Of a DNA stretch of 10,569 bases, positions 1-5,605 are shown piece after piece. Made by a program: the position numbers and the translations under genes. The stretch is from RGIG8497 sp045593265. GTDB taxonomy: Bacteria; Bacillota; Clostridia; RGIG6154. The notes beneath the pieces are model-generated. The model ran no database searches. It saw nothing but the letters and a program-made list of their open reading frames with translations, and was not told the DNA's origin. The stretch is from contig JAZNWH010000099.1 of NCBI GenBank assembly GCA_045593265.1, positions 1 to 10,569 of the forward strand, read 5' to 3'. The first letter of the stretch is position 1; each line of letters begins with the position of its first letter.

Positions 1-664
1 CTTCTGTGTTATTCCACAGTGCGAAAAGAGGGTTATATGATTTCTTTTTTCGATCCTTTTCATAATCATCTATTGCATCAACAAAACAAAGCCATTTTGA
101 GATTGCATCTAAAAAGTTTTTGTTAGAATCATCAAATTTTATATCACTATAATCGCATAGTGCGGATGAAATCATTTTTCCTGATAATGCACTTTGAACT
201 TCAAAGCCTTGATTGTTGTCTTCTGCTGCTTTAAGTTCCTTCATAGCTTTGTCAAGGAAAGAAAAAACGCTCGGATTATTTTTTATTGCTTTCCGTGATA
301 AAAATTTTGTAAAGTAAAAGAGGAATTTGGAGAGAGCAGACGGCTTGTCTAAATAGTTGTCTAATAGCTTAGAATAGGCCAATGCAACGCAGGAGGTAGA
401 CAACCCCCTCCAATAGTCTGAGCTATAATCTGCATCTATCCTCTTTTTTCTTTTGTACAAACAACATAAAGGCTTGTTATCTGTAAAAATCTCTTTAGAT
501 GACAAACTGATAGCAGCAAATACTAAATCATAACTCAATAGCGATGTGGCCAGTAGCCCATAATTTTTTTTGAGGGCATGACAAAGGCTGCAATAATAGC
601 ACTTATACATCCTTGATACTTTATCAACTTTATTACCATTTTTATATTTTAAATATCCGTACAT
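1..664 (-). CDS. DUF5685 family protein, 3' end cut by window edge
   Basis: An open frame runs leftward from an ATG at 664 to the window edge, giving 221 residues without a stop. The protein starts MYGYLKYKNG, then has a C-x2-C-x2-C cluster (C22, C25, C28; context YYCSLCHALKKNYG), a hydrophobic SLLSYDLVFAAISL stretch, a further Cys pair (C67, C68) and, near residues 191-212, an acidic WLCFVDAIDDYEKD motif followed by NP. From memory of the family, this order (MxGY start, YCxLC, LSYD, late D-x-x-D-D, NP) matches DUF5685, whose function is unknown to me. The frame stays open upstream through the 708-731 site, but GGAG five bases before the 664 ATG and the family-like MYGY start favour 664. No convincing leftward promoter lies in front of it as the DNA is now arranged. 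Inverting the 732-937 segment would supply one. The family call is fairly firm; any activity is unknown. Confidence 0.8.
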   Translation of the reverse strand, partial: MYGYLKYKNGNKVDKVSRMYKCYYCSLCHALKKNYGLLATSLLSYDLVFAAISLSSKEIFTDNKPLCCLYKRKKRIDADYSSDYWRGLSTSCVALAYSKLLDNYLDKPSALSKFLFYFTKFLSRKAIKNNPSVFSFLDKAMKELKAAEDNNQGFEVQSALSGKMISSALCDYSDIKFDDSNKNFLDAISKWLCFVDAIDDYEKDRKKKSYNPLFALWNNTE

Positions 665-707
665 AGCCGCTCCGTAGTTCGTAAACTTAGGTATTAATCT
701 TCTATTA

Positions 708-731
708 ACCACATAATTCTCATTATGTGGT
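708..731. repeat. Left inverted recombination site of the promoter switch
   Basis: The site is itself a palindrome: ten-base arms ACCACATAAT and ATTATGTGGT around a four-base centre TCTC. It is the exact reverse complement of the site at 938-961, so only the asymmetric centre gives it direction. Paired short arms around a small centre are typical of tyrosine-recombinase core sites. It lies 44 bp upstream of the DUF5685 start. Confidence 0.85.
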
Positions 732-791
732 ATAAGTGTATAATAAAAATACGAAACAAAGAATACATTAGCTTTAAAACAAAGGACTTTC

Positions 792-824
792 AGACCAATG
801 AAGTGATTTATTATTCATTGGTCT
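792..824. repeat. Stem-loop inside the invertible segment
   Basis: A perfect 11-bp inverted repeat (AGACCAATGAA at 792-802 and its complement at 814-824) with an 11-nt loop. Neither side has a T-run, so it is not an obvious terminator. It could be a binding site for a regulator or for an accessory factor of inversion. Confidence 0.6.
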
Positions 825-883
825 AAACATTGTGCGTGCATTTAGTTAATATGTATAAATTAAGGATTTATTGTCGCAAATCA

Positions 884-912
884 TTGACATAATTCGATTT
901 TTTTAGTATAAT
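884..912 (+). promoter_or_regulatory. Perfect consensus sigma-A promoter on the invertible segment
   Basis: TTGACA (884-889), a 17-bp spacer and TATAAT (907-912) match the vegetative consensus at every position. The predicted start is near 919. In the current orientation it fires right, across the 938-961 site and antisense into the recombinase gene. A half-site-like TAATGTGGTAT follows the -10 box. The -35 box is part of a 15-bp sequence shared with the recombinase upstream region. Confidence 0.85.
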
Positions 913-937
913 TAATGTGGTATTTTGCATATTGGTT

Positions 938-961
938 ACCACATAATGAGAATTATGTGGT
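938..961. repeat. Right inverted recombination site, also a possible terminator
   Basis: Same ten-base arms as the left site, with centre GAGA, so the two sites are inverted relative to each other. On the + strand the 10-bp palindromic stem is followed at once by GTTTTTATTTT, which gives it the form of an intrinsic terminator for transcripts from the 884-912 promoter. The left site has no T-run on its outer side. The site lies 10 bp beyond the recombinase stop codon. Confidence 0.8.
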
Positions 962-971
962 GTTTTTATTT

Positions 972-1811
972 TCAGCACAGTAAAAGCCCAAGCTTTTGAA
1001 TTTGCTGTCTATGGATTTCGCCTGCTTCCATTGTGTATATTCGTGTGGTGTTCACATTTGAATGTCCCAGAATATCAGCAAGTCTTACGACATCTTTTTG
1101 GATAGAATAGTAGGTGCGTGCGAATAAATGACGAAGGTTGTGAGGGAATACCTTATCTTTTGGTACCCCCGCACTTTCACATAGCTTTTTCATATCAGAC
1201 CATATATTGCTTCTATCAAGTGGTTTTCCGTTTTTGCTAGCAAACACGGAACCGCTTTTTATATTGTTTTCTTTTATATAGTCTTTTAGCATTTTACAAA
1301 GCTGCTTGGGGAGTATGACAATTCTCATTTTACCTTTACAGTTTATTGTCGCTTGTCCACATCGTACGGCATCTGTAGTCACATATTTTAATTCTGACAC
1401 TCTCAAACCCGAGGAACAAATTGTCTGCATTAGATAATACAACCTCTGATTATTTTTACTTTTAGCAGCCTTGAGCAATCTTTCATATTCTGCCTTGGTA
1501 AGTTCTTTATCTTTGTTAGCAAATATCTGTTTTTGAATTTTAATGGATTTTACCTTTAGGTCATACCATTCGTTATATACGAAGAAACAATTAAGGGAAG
1601 ATATAATTGAATTTACACTTGCCGGTGCATATTTTTCTATTATCGCTTGCTTGTATTCAAGCACAAGACTTTTGCATAATTCTTGGTTATTGGACCATTG
1701 CATAAATACGGTTATGTCCCTGATATACTTATCAAGTGTTGCCGCCGACTTTTCCTCGTCAATCAAATATTCTTTAAATTTTTGTATTAGTTCGTTTGTG
1801 ATTTTTCTCAT
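972..1811 (-). CDS. Tyrosine recombinase, probable invertase of the adjacent switch
   Basis: The 279-aa protein has the size and layout of a XerC/D-type site-specific recombinase: an N-terminal SAM-like core-binding domain (about 1-90) and a C-terminal catalytic domain (about 105-279). Visible active-site residues are R137 (in GLRVSEL), a beta-hairpin lysine around K159-K161, H224 and R227 (in PHNLRH), H250 (in LGHSN) and the nucleophile Y259 (in TTRIYTM), so the set is complete. The tail GEIHRQQIQKLGLL follows the tyrosine directly. The ATG at 1811 is preceded by AAGGAG with an 11-base spacing. Its 3' end abuts the 938-961 site, an arrangement common for invertases acting on nearby inverted repeats. 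It could instead, or also, be the integrase of the surrounding mobile element. The recombinase call is very secure; the substrate is inferred. Confidence 0.95.
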   Translation of the reverse strand: MRKITNELIQKFKEYLIDEEKSAATLDKYIRDITVFMQWSNNQELCKSLVLEYKQAIIEKYAPASVNSIISSLNCFFVYNEWYDLKVKSIKIQKQIFANKDKELTKAEYERLLKAAKSKNNQRLYYLMQTICSSGLRVSELKYVTTDAVRCGQATINCKGKMRIVILPKQLCKMLKDYIKENNIKSGSVFASKNGKPLDRSNIWSDMKKLCESAGVPKDKVFPHNLRHLFARTYYSIQKDVVRLADILGHSNVNTTRIYTMEAGEIHRQQIQKLGLLLC

Positions 1812-1844
1812 TTTTAAATCAACTCCTTATGAATTTATTTTACC

Positions 1845-1883
1845 ACTATCGATAAAATATATAAGAGTTGTCAATGATTTGCG
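1845..1883 (-). promoter_or_regulatory. Candidate recombinase promoter sharing a 15-bp motif with the switch
   Basis: On the minus strand TTGACA (1874-1869) is followed, 18 bases on, by GATAGT, a modest -10 box, so the promoter strength is uncertain. The -35 box is part of CGCAAATCATTGACA (1869-1883 on the minus strand), which recurs exactly at 875-889 around the -35 box of the invertible promoter. A shared regulator or other binding protein is the simplest reading. Confidence 0.45.
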
Positions 1884-1960
1884 TATAAACCTCCTTTTTT
1901 CAAACACAAACAATACCATACAAACTTTGATAAGTCTACGAAGTAATTTTCAAGGTCTTA

Positions 1961-1993
1961 TCTTTGTTTAAGCGTATCAAATTTTAATACGCC
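1961..1993 (+). repeat. TTTAAGCG element, copy 1 (most diverged)
   Basis: TCTTTGTTTAAGCGTATCAA followed by ATTTTAATACGCC. It shares its first ~25 bases with copies at 5276 and 7478 but loses the right half of the palindrome and the GGAGG that follows it in the others. It is not followed by a rightward gene. Confidence 0.7.
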
Positions 1994-2102
1994 AATTTGA
2001 AAAAACAACCGACTTTTTATATCAATTACTTTGTGACTTACAATCACAATTTCAACATAAAATTCTAATTAAAATACACTTAATCAAATCGTGACAGCAG
2101 AA

Positions 2103-2141
2103 AAAATTACCTCTGCCGATATACTCAGCAGAGGTAATTTT
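2103..2141 (-). terminator. Rho-independent terminator of the RHH gene
   Basis: A perfect 14-bp stem (AAAATTACCTCTGC at 2103-2116 with its complement at 2128-2141) and an 11-nt loop. Read leftward it ends in a run of six T residues. It lies about 35 bp past the stop codon of the ribbon-helix-helix gene. Confidence 0.85.
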
Positions 2142-2174
2142 ACTCGTGCAATAATCAAAATTTTGTAGTCATTA

Positions 2175-2525
2175 TCACTTGCATATGAGAAGATATTTTT
2201 CAAGAAAATCTTCCCACTCAATACCGTATGACATTTTAAGAATAACTCTTATTTTGTCAGGTTCAATAACTGACGTGGTTATCTTCTTACAGATTTTATC
2301 TTCCATGTTTTGCAGCTTATTATATAGTTCTGCAAACACATTTTCGTTCACATATTCCATAGTTGTTTCATCTTTTAAGTGTTTGTTATAGAACTCAAGG
2401 GCTGCGGTTACATAATCTGTTTTATTGATTTTACTCTGACTTCTGATACGATTCTGCTCACATTCCTTGTATAATTCATCGCTAATCCATACGCTTAATT
2501 GCCTTCCATTTTTGTGTTTTCCCAT
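2175..2525 (-). CDS. Ribbon-helix-helix (CopG/MobC-like) DNA-binding protein
   Basis: The 116-aa protein begins with a ribbon-helix-helix pattern: a basic start, the beta-strand RQLSVWISDEL, a helix KECEQNRIRS and a second helix TDYVTAALEFYNKHL. Such domains dimerise and bind operator or transfer-origin DNA. The C-terminal half (about 55-116) looks helical and I do not recognise it. The ATG at 2525 has AAGGAGG seven bases upstream (2533-2539), so the start is secure. It lies alone, with a long non-coding region upstream and a strong terminator downstream. In mobile elements, proteins of this size serve as relaxosome accessory factors (MobC), plasmid-type repressors or autoregulators. With no relaxase in view the role cannot be settled. 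The paired TTAGCACAC repeats in its leader (2556, 2601) could be its own operators. Confidence 0.75.
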   Translation of the reverse strand: MGKHKNGRQLSVWISDELYKECEQNRIRSQSKINKTDYVTAALEFYNKHLKDETTMEYVNENVFAELYNKLQNMEDKICKKITTSVIEPDKIRVILKMSYGIEWEDFLEKYLLICK

Positions 2526-2555
2526 TAAAATTCCTCCTTCGTTGATATTTCAAAT

Positions 2556-2609
2556 TTAGCACACGCTACAAACCCTTTAACTATGCGGTTTTACAGTACA
2601 TTAGCACAC
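2556..2609. repeat. Paired TTAGCACAC repeats upstream of the RHH gene
   Basis: TTAGCACAC occurs at 2556-2564 and again at 2601-2609, exactly 45 bp apart in the same orientation, within the RHH gene's leader and likely promoter region. Repeats spaced by whole helical turns suggest binding sites, possibly for the RHH protein itself. Confidence 0.45.
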
Positions 2610-2745
2610 AAAAACATTGAAAAATCCATAATTTCCGACACCGTCAAAAACACCACCTGAATGGCTCAACCACCGCTAAAACCAAGTCATTTTCACCAAA
2701 ACAGCACCAACCCCTCATTTTTGACACCACCCCGAACGGCACTGC

Positions 2746-2795
2746 CGGTCGGTGTTTGACCGCACTGGAGGCGTTCTACGACACCAGTGCTTTTT
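2746..2795 (+). repeat. Tandem hairpins followed by a T-run
   Basis: A short hairpin (CGGTC 2746-2750 with GACCG 2758-2762) is followed directly by GCACTGG (2762-2768) pairing with CCAGTGC (2784-2790) across a 15-nt loop and then TTTTT. It could act as a rightward terminator or be part of a structured oriT. No rightward gene ends here. Confidence 0.45.
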
Positions 2796-3149
2796 CCTGC
2801 TTCAATTTATTCCATTGATTTTTTCAGCTTAATTGAGTTCATTTTCAGGCGGCATTTTTGTCATTTTCGTAGTGCTATATTTTTTATGTTTTTTATTGCA
2901 CGACATTTATGTTGTATGCGTAACTCTATTCTCCAATATGGTGTATTATCCTATGCCTTGCATTTCTTTTTACAATATCCACGATGCTTCTGTTCTGACC
3001 TGCGCTTAAAATCGATTTTAAGGTGTTAATTCTCCTTAAATTCTTAGAGAATTCTCGACCTAAAATTTTCAGTAGTGTTAAGACCTTATCCCGAGACTTT
3101 TTATCCCAAAATTCCTTAAATTCTTTTGATTTTGACCTATTATTAATTT

Positions 3150-3219
3150 TAAGGTGTTACACTCCCTGTGGCGTTGGCGTAATCGCACTTTAAAACTTCC
3201 AGGGAGTGTAAACACCTTA
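3150..3219. repeat. Long imperfect inverted repeat in the non-coding region
   Basis: TAAGGTGTTACACTCCCTG (3150-3168) pairs with CAGGGAGTGTAAACACCTTA (3200-3219) apart from one extra base, leaving a 31-nt loop. No T-run follows on either strand, so a terminator is unlikely. The arm's start, TTTTAAGGTGTTA, is repeated at 3016-3028. Confidence 0.7.
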
Positions 3220-3277
3220 CCGCAATATTATCGCTTTCAAAACCGCTGTCGCGTTGGCGTTGAAACGGGCAAATATT

Positions 3278-3694
3278 TTATGCGGATGCTCTTGGATGCT
3301 TTCGGTCATATTCTTCAAGTTTTTTCTGAGCTTCGGCAATTTTGTAATTTTCAGTAGCTCGTCTAATTTGCTCCTGATAGTAATTATCCATTGCCTTGTA
3401 TATAGGCTCTATCGTATACATAAGATTACCGTTTCCAGCTTCGCCGGTCTTAGTTATAATAGTGGTTGGCTCTGTAGAAATTAACAATTTGTCTTCAAGC
3501 TCCCGAACATATTTCATAACAGTCCCGCGGCTCATCTGTAAGTTTTCGCCTATCGTTGCGTAACTTGGATAGCATTTATATGTTTTTCTGTCGCAGCAAT
3601 AGAGGAGATAAGTATATATCGCAAGAGCTTGTGCCGATAGTTTTAATATTATAACCTCATTGGGAAGTGAAAATCTGTTTGCGTATTTTTCCAT
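3278..3694 (-). CDS. HTH_36-type winged-helix DNA-binding protein
   Basis: The 138-aa protein (from ATG 3694) starts MEKYANRFSLPNEVIILKLS and contains the pattern of a HTH_36 domain: ALAIYTYLLYCCDRKTYKCYPSYATIGENLQMSRGTVMKYVRELEDKLLI, where SYATIGENLQMSRGTVMKYVREL is the helix-turn-helix. This domain is known from phage and plasmid replication initiators or replisome organisers and from small regulators on integrative elements. The rest is helical and charged (about 100-138) without a recognised motif. A second ATG at 3700 sits only two bases from GGAGG, whereas 3694 has the usual eight-base spacing, so 3694 is preferred. It lies 41 bp downstream of the excisionase-like gene and probably shares its transcript. 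The repeat-rich region just downstream is a possible target. Function is inferred from family only. Confidence 0.8.
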   Translation of the reverse strand: MEKYANRFSLPNEVIILKLSAQALAIYTYLLYCCDRKTYKCYPSYATIGENLQMSRGTVMKYVRELEDKLLISTEPTTIITKTGEAGNGNLMYTIEPIYKAMDNYYQEQIRRATENYKIAEAQKKLEEYDRKHPRASA

Positions 3695-3735
3695 TTGCAT
3701 GCCCTCCTTTCCTTTTAGCTTATATCGTTCACTTA

Positions 3736-3948
3736 TTATTTGTTAAATTTTTTAGTTTTGCTGTCAATCCACAGCTTGAATTTATCCTTTGGAACAATCA
3801 ATCTGTTCCCGATTTTAAGTGCCGGAAAATCATTTTCATGCATCAATTCATATGCAGTTGAATTTGCAATTCCGAGCGCTTTTGCAACTGTATCTGCATT
3901 TAGAAACAGTGGCAGCTCATCATAGGATTTGTAGATTGATTCTTTCAC
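3736..3948 (-). CDS. Excisionase-like HTH_17 (MerR-type) small protein
   Basis: A 70-aa basic protein: a short leader with YKSYDELPLFLNADTVAKALGIANSTAYELMHE followed by FPALKIGNRLIVPKDKFKLWIDS. This is the classic single winged-helix fold of HTH_17/excisionase proteins found beside integrases on Firmicutes elements; family members bend DNA for excision or act as regulators. Two in-frame GTG codons are possible starts. The one at 3957 directly abuts the AAAGGAT sequence (3958-3964), leaving no spacing, while the GTG at 3948 has about ten bases, so I use 3948. It is the first gene of a leftward transcript with the HTH_36 gene. Its promoter interlocks with that of the rightward DUF6076 gene. The fold is secure; whether it works with the 972-1811 recombinase is not known. 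Confidence 0.85.
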   Translation of the reverse strand: MKESIYKSYDELPLFLNADTVAKALGIANSTAYELMHENDFPALKIGNRLIVPKDKFKLWIDSKTKKFNK

Positions 3949-4022
3949 TTTTCTCACATCCTTTCGTAATAAATTTTGTTTTTTGATCGCCGATTATGAG
4001 TTTGGTTTGCAAATAACAGATA

Positions 4023-4051
4023 TTGAATATTCCCATTATTTGTGATACAAT
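4023..4051 (+). promoter_or_regulatory. Extended -10 promoter for the DUF6076 gene
   Basis: TTGAAT (4023-4028), a 17-bp spacer and TACAAT (4046-4051) preceded by TG at the extended -10 position. The predicted start is near 4058, about 80 nt before the DUF6076 ATG. Confidence 0.65.
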
Positions 4052-4064
4052 TATATAAAAATAA

Positions 4065-4092
4065 ATTATATTCGTACATAGATAATTGTAAA
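4065..4092 (-). promoter_or_regulatory. Leftward promoter for the excisionase-like gene
   Basis: Read leftward: TTTACA (4092-4087), a 16-bp spacer and a perfect TATAAT (4070-4065). The predicted start, near 4058, coincides with that of the opposing promoter at 4023-4051, so polymerases at the two promoters face each other and should exclude one another. Confidence 0.6.
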
Positions 4093-4137
4093 AAACTATT
4101 TTCAAGATAATGTATTATTGGCAGAAGGAGGTGCCGT

Positions 4138-5220
4138 ATGTTTTACGAAAAACATTTCCCATATATGAGGGCTTACGAAGATAAAGACGGGACATTACTT
4201 TACACAATTTATTATCAGGATGGTCAGATGGTAACTTTCAAAGAAATGACACCTTGTGCCGAAATAATAAATTTTTGCGAGTTGAACATAGCAGAATATA
4301 TTGCTATGTTTGAAGCATTTAAGCAGATAGAATACTCCGAAGAAAAGTATGATGATTTATGTAAAATGGCATGGGATATTGTTGACTGGTTAAAAGACAA
4401 ACATGGTCCTGCATATTTCTTTACCTCGTATGGCCTTTCGGATATACTTTGTCATCCAATTACCTTAGAGATGAGTCAGGACGAAAACTTTATGCGAGAG
4501 TTAAAACGGCAGCACATTATAAATGCAAAAAATCATCTTGAAGAGATAATTGCCATTTATGAAACCTTTACATACGGATTAAAAATTTGTTTGGACAAGG
4601 AAAATTCTCCTGCAAAGCATGTTTCGGAAAAGCTGATGGAATTTTTCAGCAAGCGACCTCAGTTTATGTCATTTACACTCCAGACAGGTTATGCTTTATA
4701 TGTAATAGATAACAAAACCGATGATGAGCCGGACAAAGAGGAACGCTATTATATGACCGAACAGGACGGAAAGAATTTGTCCGTTATGAATTATGTCATT
4801 TTAGAAAGATTAGTTGAAATGTTCTACTTTGAATTTATGCAGATAATGAAGAATGGCAGACAAATTAAACGTTGTAAAAATTGTGGTAAATATTTCGTGC
4901 TTACCGATAACAGAAAGAGAGAATACTGTGAGAGACCATTCAAGGACGGAAAGAAATGTAGTGAGATAGGTCATACGAATACATTTAAAAATTCTTTGGG
5001 TGATGATAATTCTCCGCTTAAAATTGCGCAGACTTTATATAACAAGCTTTATTCCAGAATGGACAGGGCGAGAAACAAATTCCCTGACGAGCTTACCGAC
5101 AAGGATATGTCAGAAGATGATTTCATAGAATGGTCAAATTCATTTTCCCAGGCCAGAGAAGAATTCAAGGAAGGCAAAATTTCAGGTAAAGAATTTATCA
5201 AAAGAATTTGGCGAGATTAA
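4138..5220 (+). CDS. DUF6076-like protein with a Cys4 zinc ribbon
   Basis: The 360-aa protein is mostly helical, with a large N-terminal region (1-230) lacking recognisable motifs. Near its C-terminal third is a metal-binding ribbon: C246-x2-C249, then C264 and C274, in the context RCKNCGKYFVLTDN...EYCERP...KKCSEIG. A charged helical tail follows, rich in lysine and arginine and ending KRIWRD. From memory this matches DUF6076, often carried by Firmicutes integrative elements; its function is unknown to me. The ATG at 4138 has AAGGAGG six bases upstream. It is transcribed away from the excisionase-like gene from an interlocking promoter pair and ends in a strong terminator (5225-5275), so it seems to be a single-gene transcript. 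A nucleic-acid-binding or regulatory role is plausible from the zinc ribbon but not shown. Confidence 0.75.
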   Translation: MFYEKHFPYMRAYEDKDGTLLYTIYYQDGQMVTFKEMTPCAEIINFCELNIAEYIAMFEAFKQIEYSEEKYDDLCKMAWDIVDWLKDKHGPAYFFTSYGLSDILCHPITLEMSQDENFMRELKRQHIINAKNHLEEIIAIYETFTYGLKICLDKENSPAKHVSEKLMEFFSKRPQFMSFTLQTGYALYVIDNKTDDEPDKEERYYMTEQDGKNLSVMNYVILERLVEMFYFEFMQIMKNGRQIKRCKNCGKYFVLTDNRKREYCERPFKDGKKCSEIGHTNTFKNSLGDDNSPLKIAQTLYNKLYSRMDRARNKFPDELTDKDMSEDDFIEWSNSFSQAREEFKEGKISGKEFIKRIWRD

Positions 5221-5224
5221 AATT

Positions 5225-5276
5225 AAAAGGCGAAAATGTCCGTTGCATTTTAAGCAATTTTCATTTTCGCCTTTTT
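5225..5276 (+). terminator. Rho-independent terminator after the DUF6076 gene
   Basis: AAAAGGCGAAAATG (5225-5238) pairs perfectly with CATTTTCGCCTTTT (5262-5275), and the loop holds a small inner stem (TTGC/GCAA). The stem's 3' arm continues into a T-rich run that merges with copy 2 of the TTTAAGCG element. Confidence 0.9.
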
Positions 5277-5310
5277 CTTTGTTTAAGCGTATCAAATTTT
5301 GATATGGAGG
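5276..5310 (+). repeat. TTTAAGCG element, copy 2, leader of the antitoxin gene
   Basis: TCTTTGTTTAAGCGTATCAA is followed by ATTTTGATATGGAGG. Inside is a palindrome TATCAAA-T-TTTGATA, directly followed by the antitoxin's GGAGG. Copy 3 differs at one position over about 30 bases. The palindrome next to a ribosome binding site looks like an operator or translational control element. Confidence 0.75.
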
Positions 5311-5322
5311 GTGATCTATATT

Positions 5323-5496
5323 ATGACTATAGATAAAGCCATTAATAATGCAATTGCATCTTTGAAAATGGAAGGTTATCATATAGATGATGAGACCATT
5401 CAACATTGCAAAGAATTATTAGAGAATAAAATGACTTGGGAACAATATATGGAATTTGTAAAACAGAGAATTAGAAATAATTCAACTGATAAATAA
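5323..5496 (+). CDS. VbhA-type antitoxin (Fic inhibitor), orphan
   Basis: The 57-aa helical, acidic protein reads IASLKMEGYHIDDETIQHCKE in its first half. It contains S13-x3-E17-G18, matching the (S/T)xxxE(G/N) motif by which VbhA-like antitoxins place a glutamate in the ATP pocket of Fic enzymes to block AMPylation. Length and the tail ENKMTWEQYMEFVKQRI fit annotated VbhA-family antitoxins. An upstream in-frame TTG at 5299 would overlap the ribosome binding site; the ATG at 5323 with GGAGG twelve bases before it is preferred, though the spacing is long. No Fic protein (HPFxxGNGR) is seen in the window. The next gene is an ATPase with its own promoter 140 bp further on. The family call is good; what it inhibits is unknown. 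Confidence 0.75.
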   Translation: MTIDKAINNAIASLKMEGYHIDDETIQHCKELLENKMTWEQYMEFVKQRIRNNSTDK

Positions 5497-5563
5497 TCTC
5501 TACTAAAATTCTATGCCTCAATCTTACATGCTAACCGATTCTTTTGAATATAATAATTGTAAA

Positions 5564-5605
5564 TTTAACTTAATCAACTTGACAAAATAAGTTAAATAAG
5601 TTAAA
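5564..5605 (+). promoter_or_regulatory. Large dyad (operator) over the ATPase promoter
   Basis: TTTAACTTAATCAACTT (5564-5580) and AAGTTAAATAAGTTAAA (5589-5605) form 17-base inverted arms matching at 15 positions around an 8-base centre. The dyad covers the -35 box, the spacer and part of the -10 box. Each arm contains two AAGTT or AACTT half-sites, suggesting cooperative binding of a repressor. Confidence 0.65.

Larger units (their letters stand above)
732..937. other. Invertible promoter segment (phase switch), OFF orientation
   Basis: These 206 bp are enclosed by two identical 24-bp sites in inverted orientation, so recombination between them would flip the segment rather than delete it. 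The segment contains no gene. It holds a hairpin (792-824) and a consensus promoter (884-912) near its right end that points right. After inversion the promoter would sit near the left site and fire leftward, with a transcript starting near 750, about 85 nt before the DUF5685 start. The adjacent tyrosine recombinase (972-1811) is the obvious candidate invertase. Direction and geometry are visible in the sequence; actual flipping is inferred. Confidence 0.8.
1812..2100. other. Gene-free upstream region of the recombinase
   Basis: No credible coding frame is seen between the recombinase start and the terminator at 2103. The stretch contains the recombinase's ribosome binding site and candidate promoter, and the first copy of the TTTAAGCGTATCAA element (1961-1993). 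The rest is plain AT-rich DNA. Confidence 0.6.
2610..3277. other. Repeat- and hairpin-rich non-coding region, candidate oriT or origin
   Basis: No convincing gene is seen on either strand between the HTH_36 and RHH genes. From about 2630 to 2740 the + strand is rich in C and poor in G, with GACACC at 2637, 2723 and 2780. Two hairpins follow (2746-2790). Further right are repeated CCTTAAATTCTT (3034 and 3114) and TTTTAAGGTGTTA (3016 and 3147), a GAGAATTCTC palindrome (3047-3056), a long imperfect inverted repeat (3150-3219) and repeated GCGTTGGCGT (3171 and 3251). Such density next to RHH and HTH_36 genes fits an oriT or replication origin, but no known nick or origin consensus is recognised. 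Confidence 0.4.

Noticed and set aside
708..961. The two 24-bp palindromes as ordinary terminators only
   Set aside because: The two are identical over 24 bases in inverted orientation, beside a recombinase and around a promoter; the left one has no T-run. A recombination role explains the pair better, although the right one may also terminate.
1543..1971. Rightward 142-codon frame antisense to the recombinase
   Set aside because: It overlaps a recombinase with all catalytic residues and has no recognisable domain or ribosome binding site.
2719..2818. Rightward frame reading TTPNGTAGRCLTALEAFYDTS just before 2790
   Set aside because: It looks somewhat protein-like, but there is no start, no recognised family and it coincides with the hairpin cluster; too weak to call a remnant gene.
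2787..3029. Rightward 80-codon hydrophobic frame in the repeat-rich region
   Set aside because: No ribosome binding site; composition is what T-rich DNA gives by chance, and hairpins and repeats run through it.
3920..4105. Leftward 61-codon frame in the divergent promoter region
   Set aside because: It covers both promoters and overlaps the excisionase start without a ribosome binding site.
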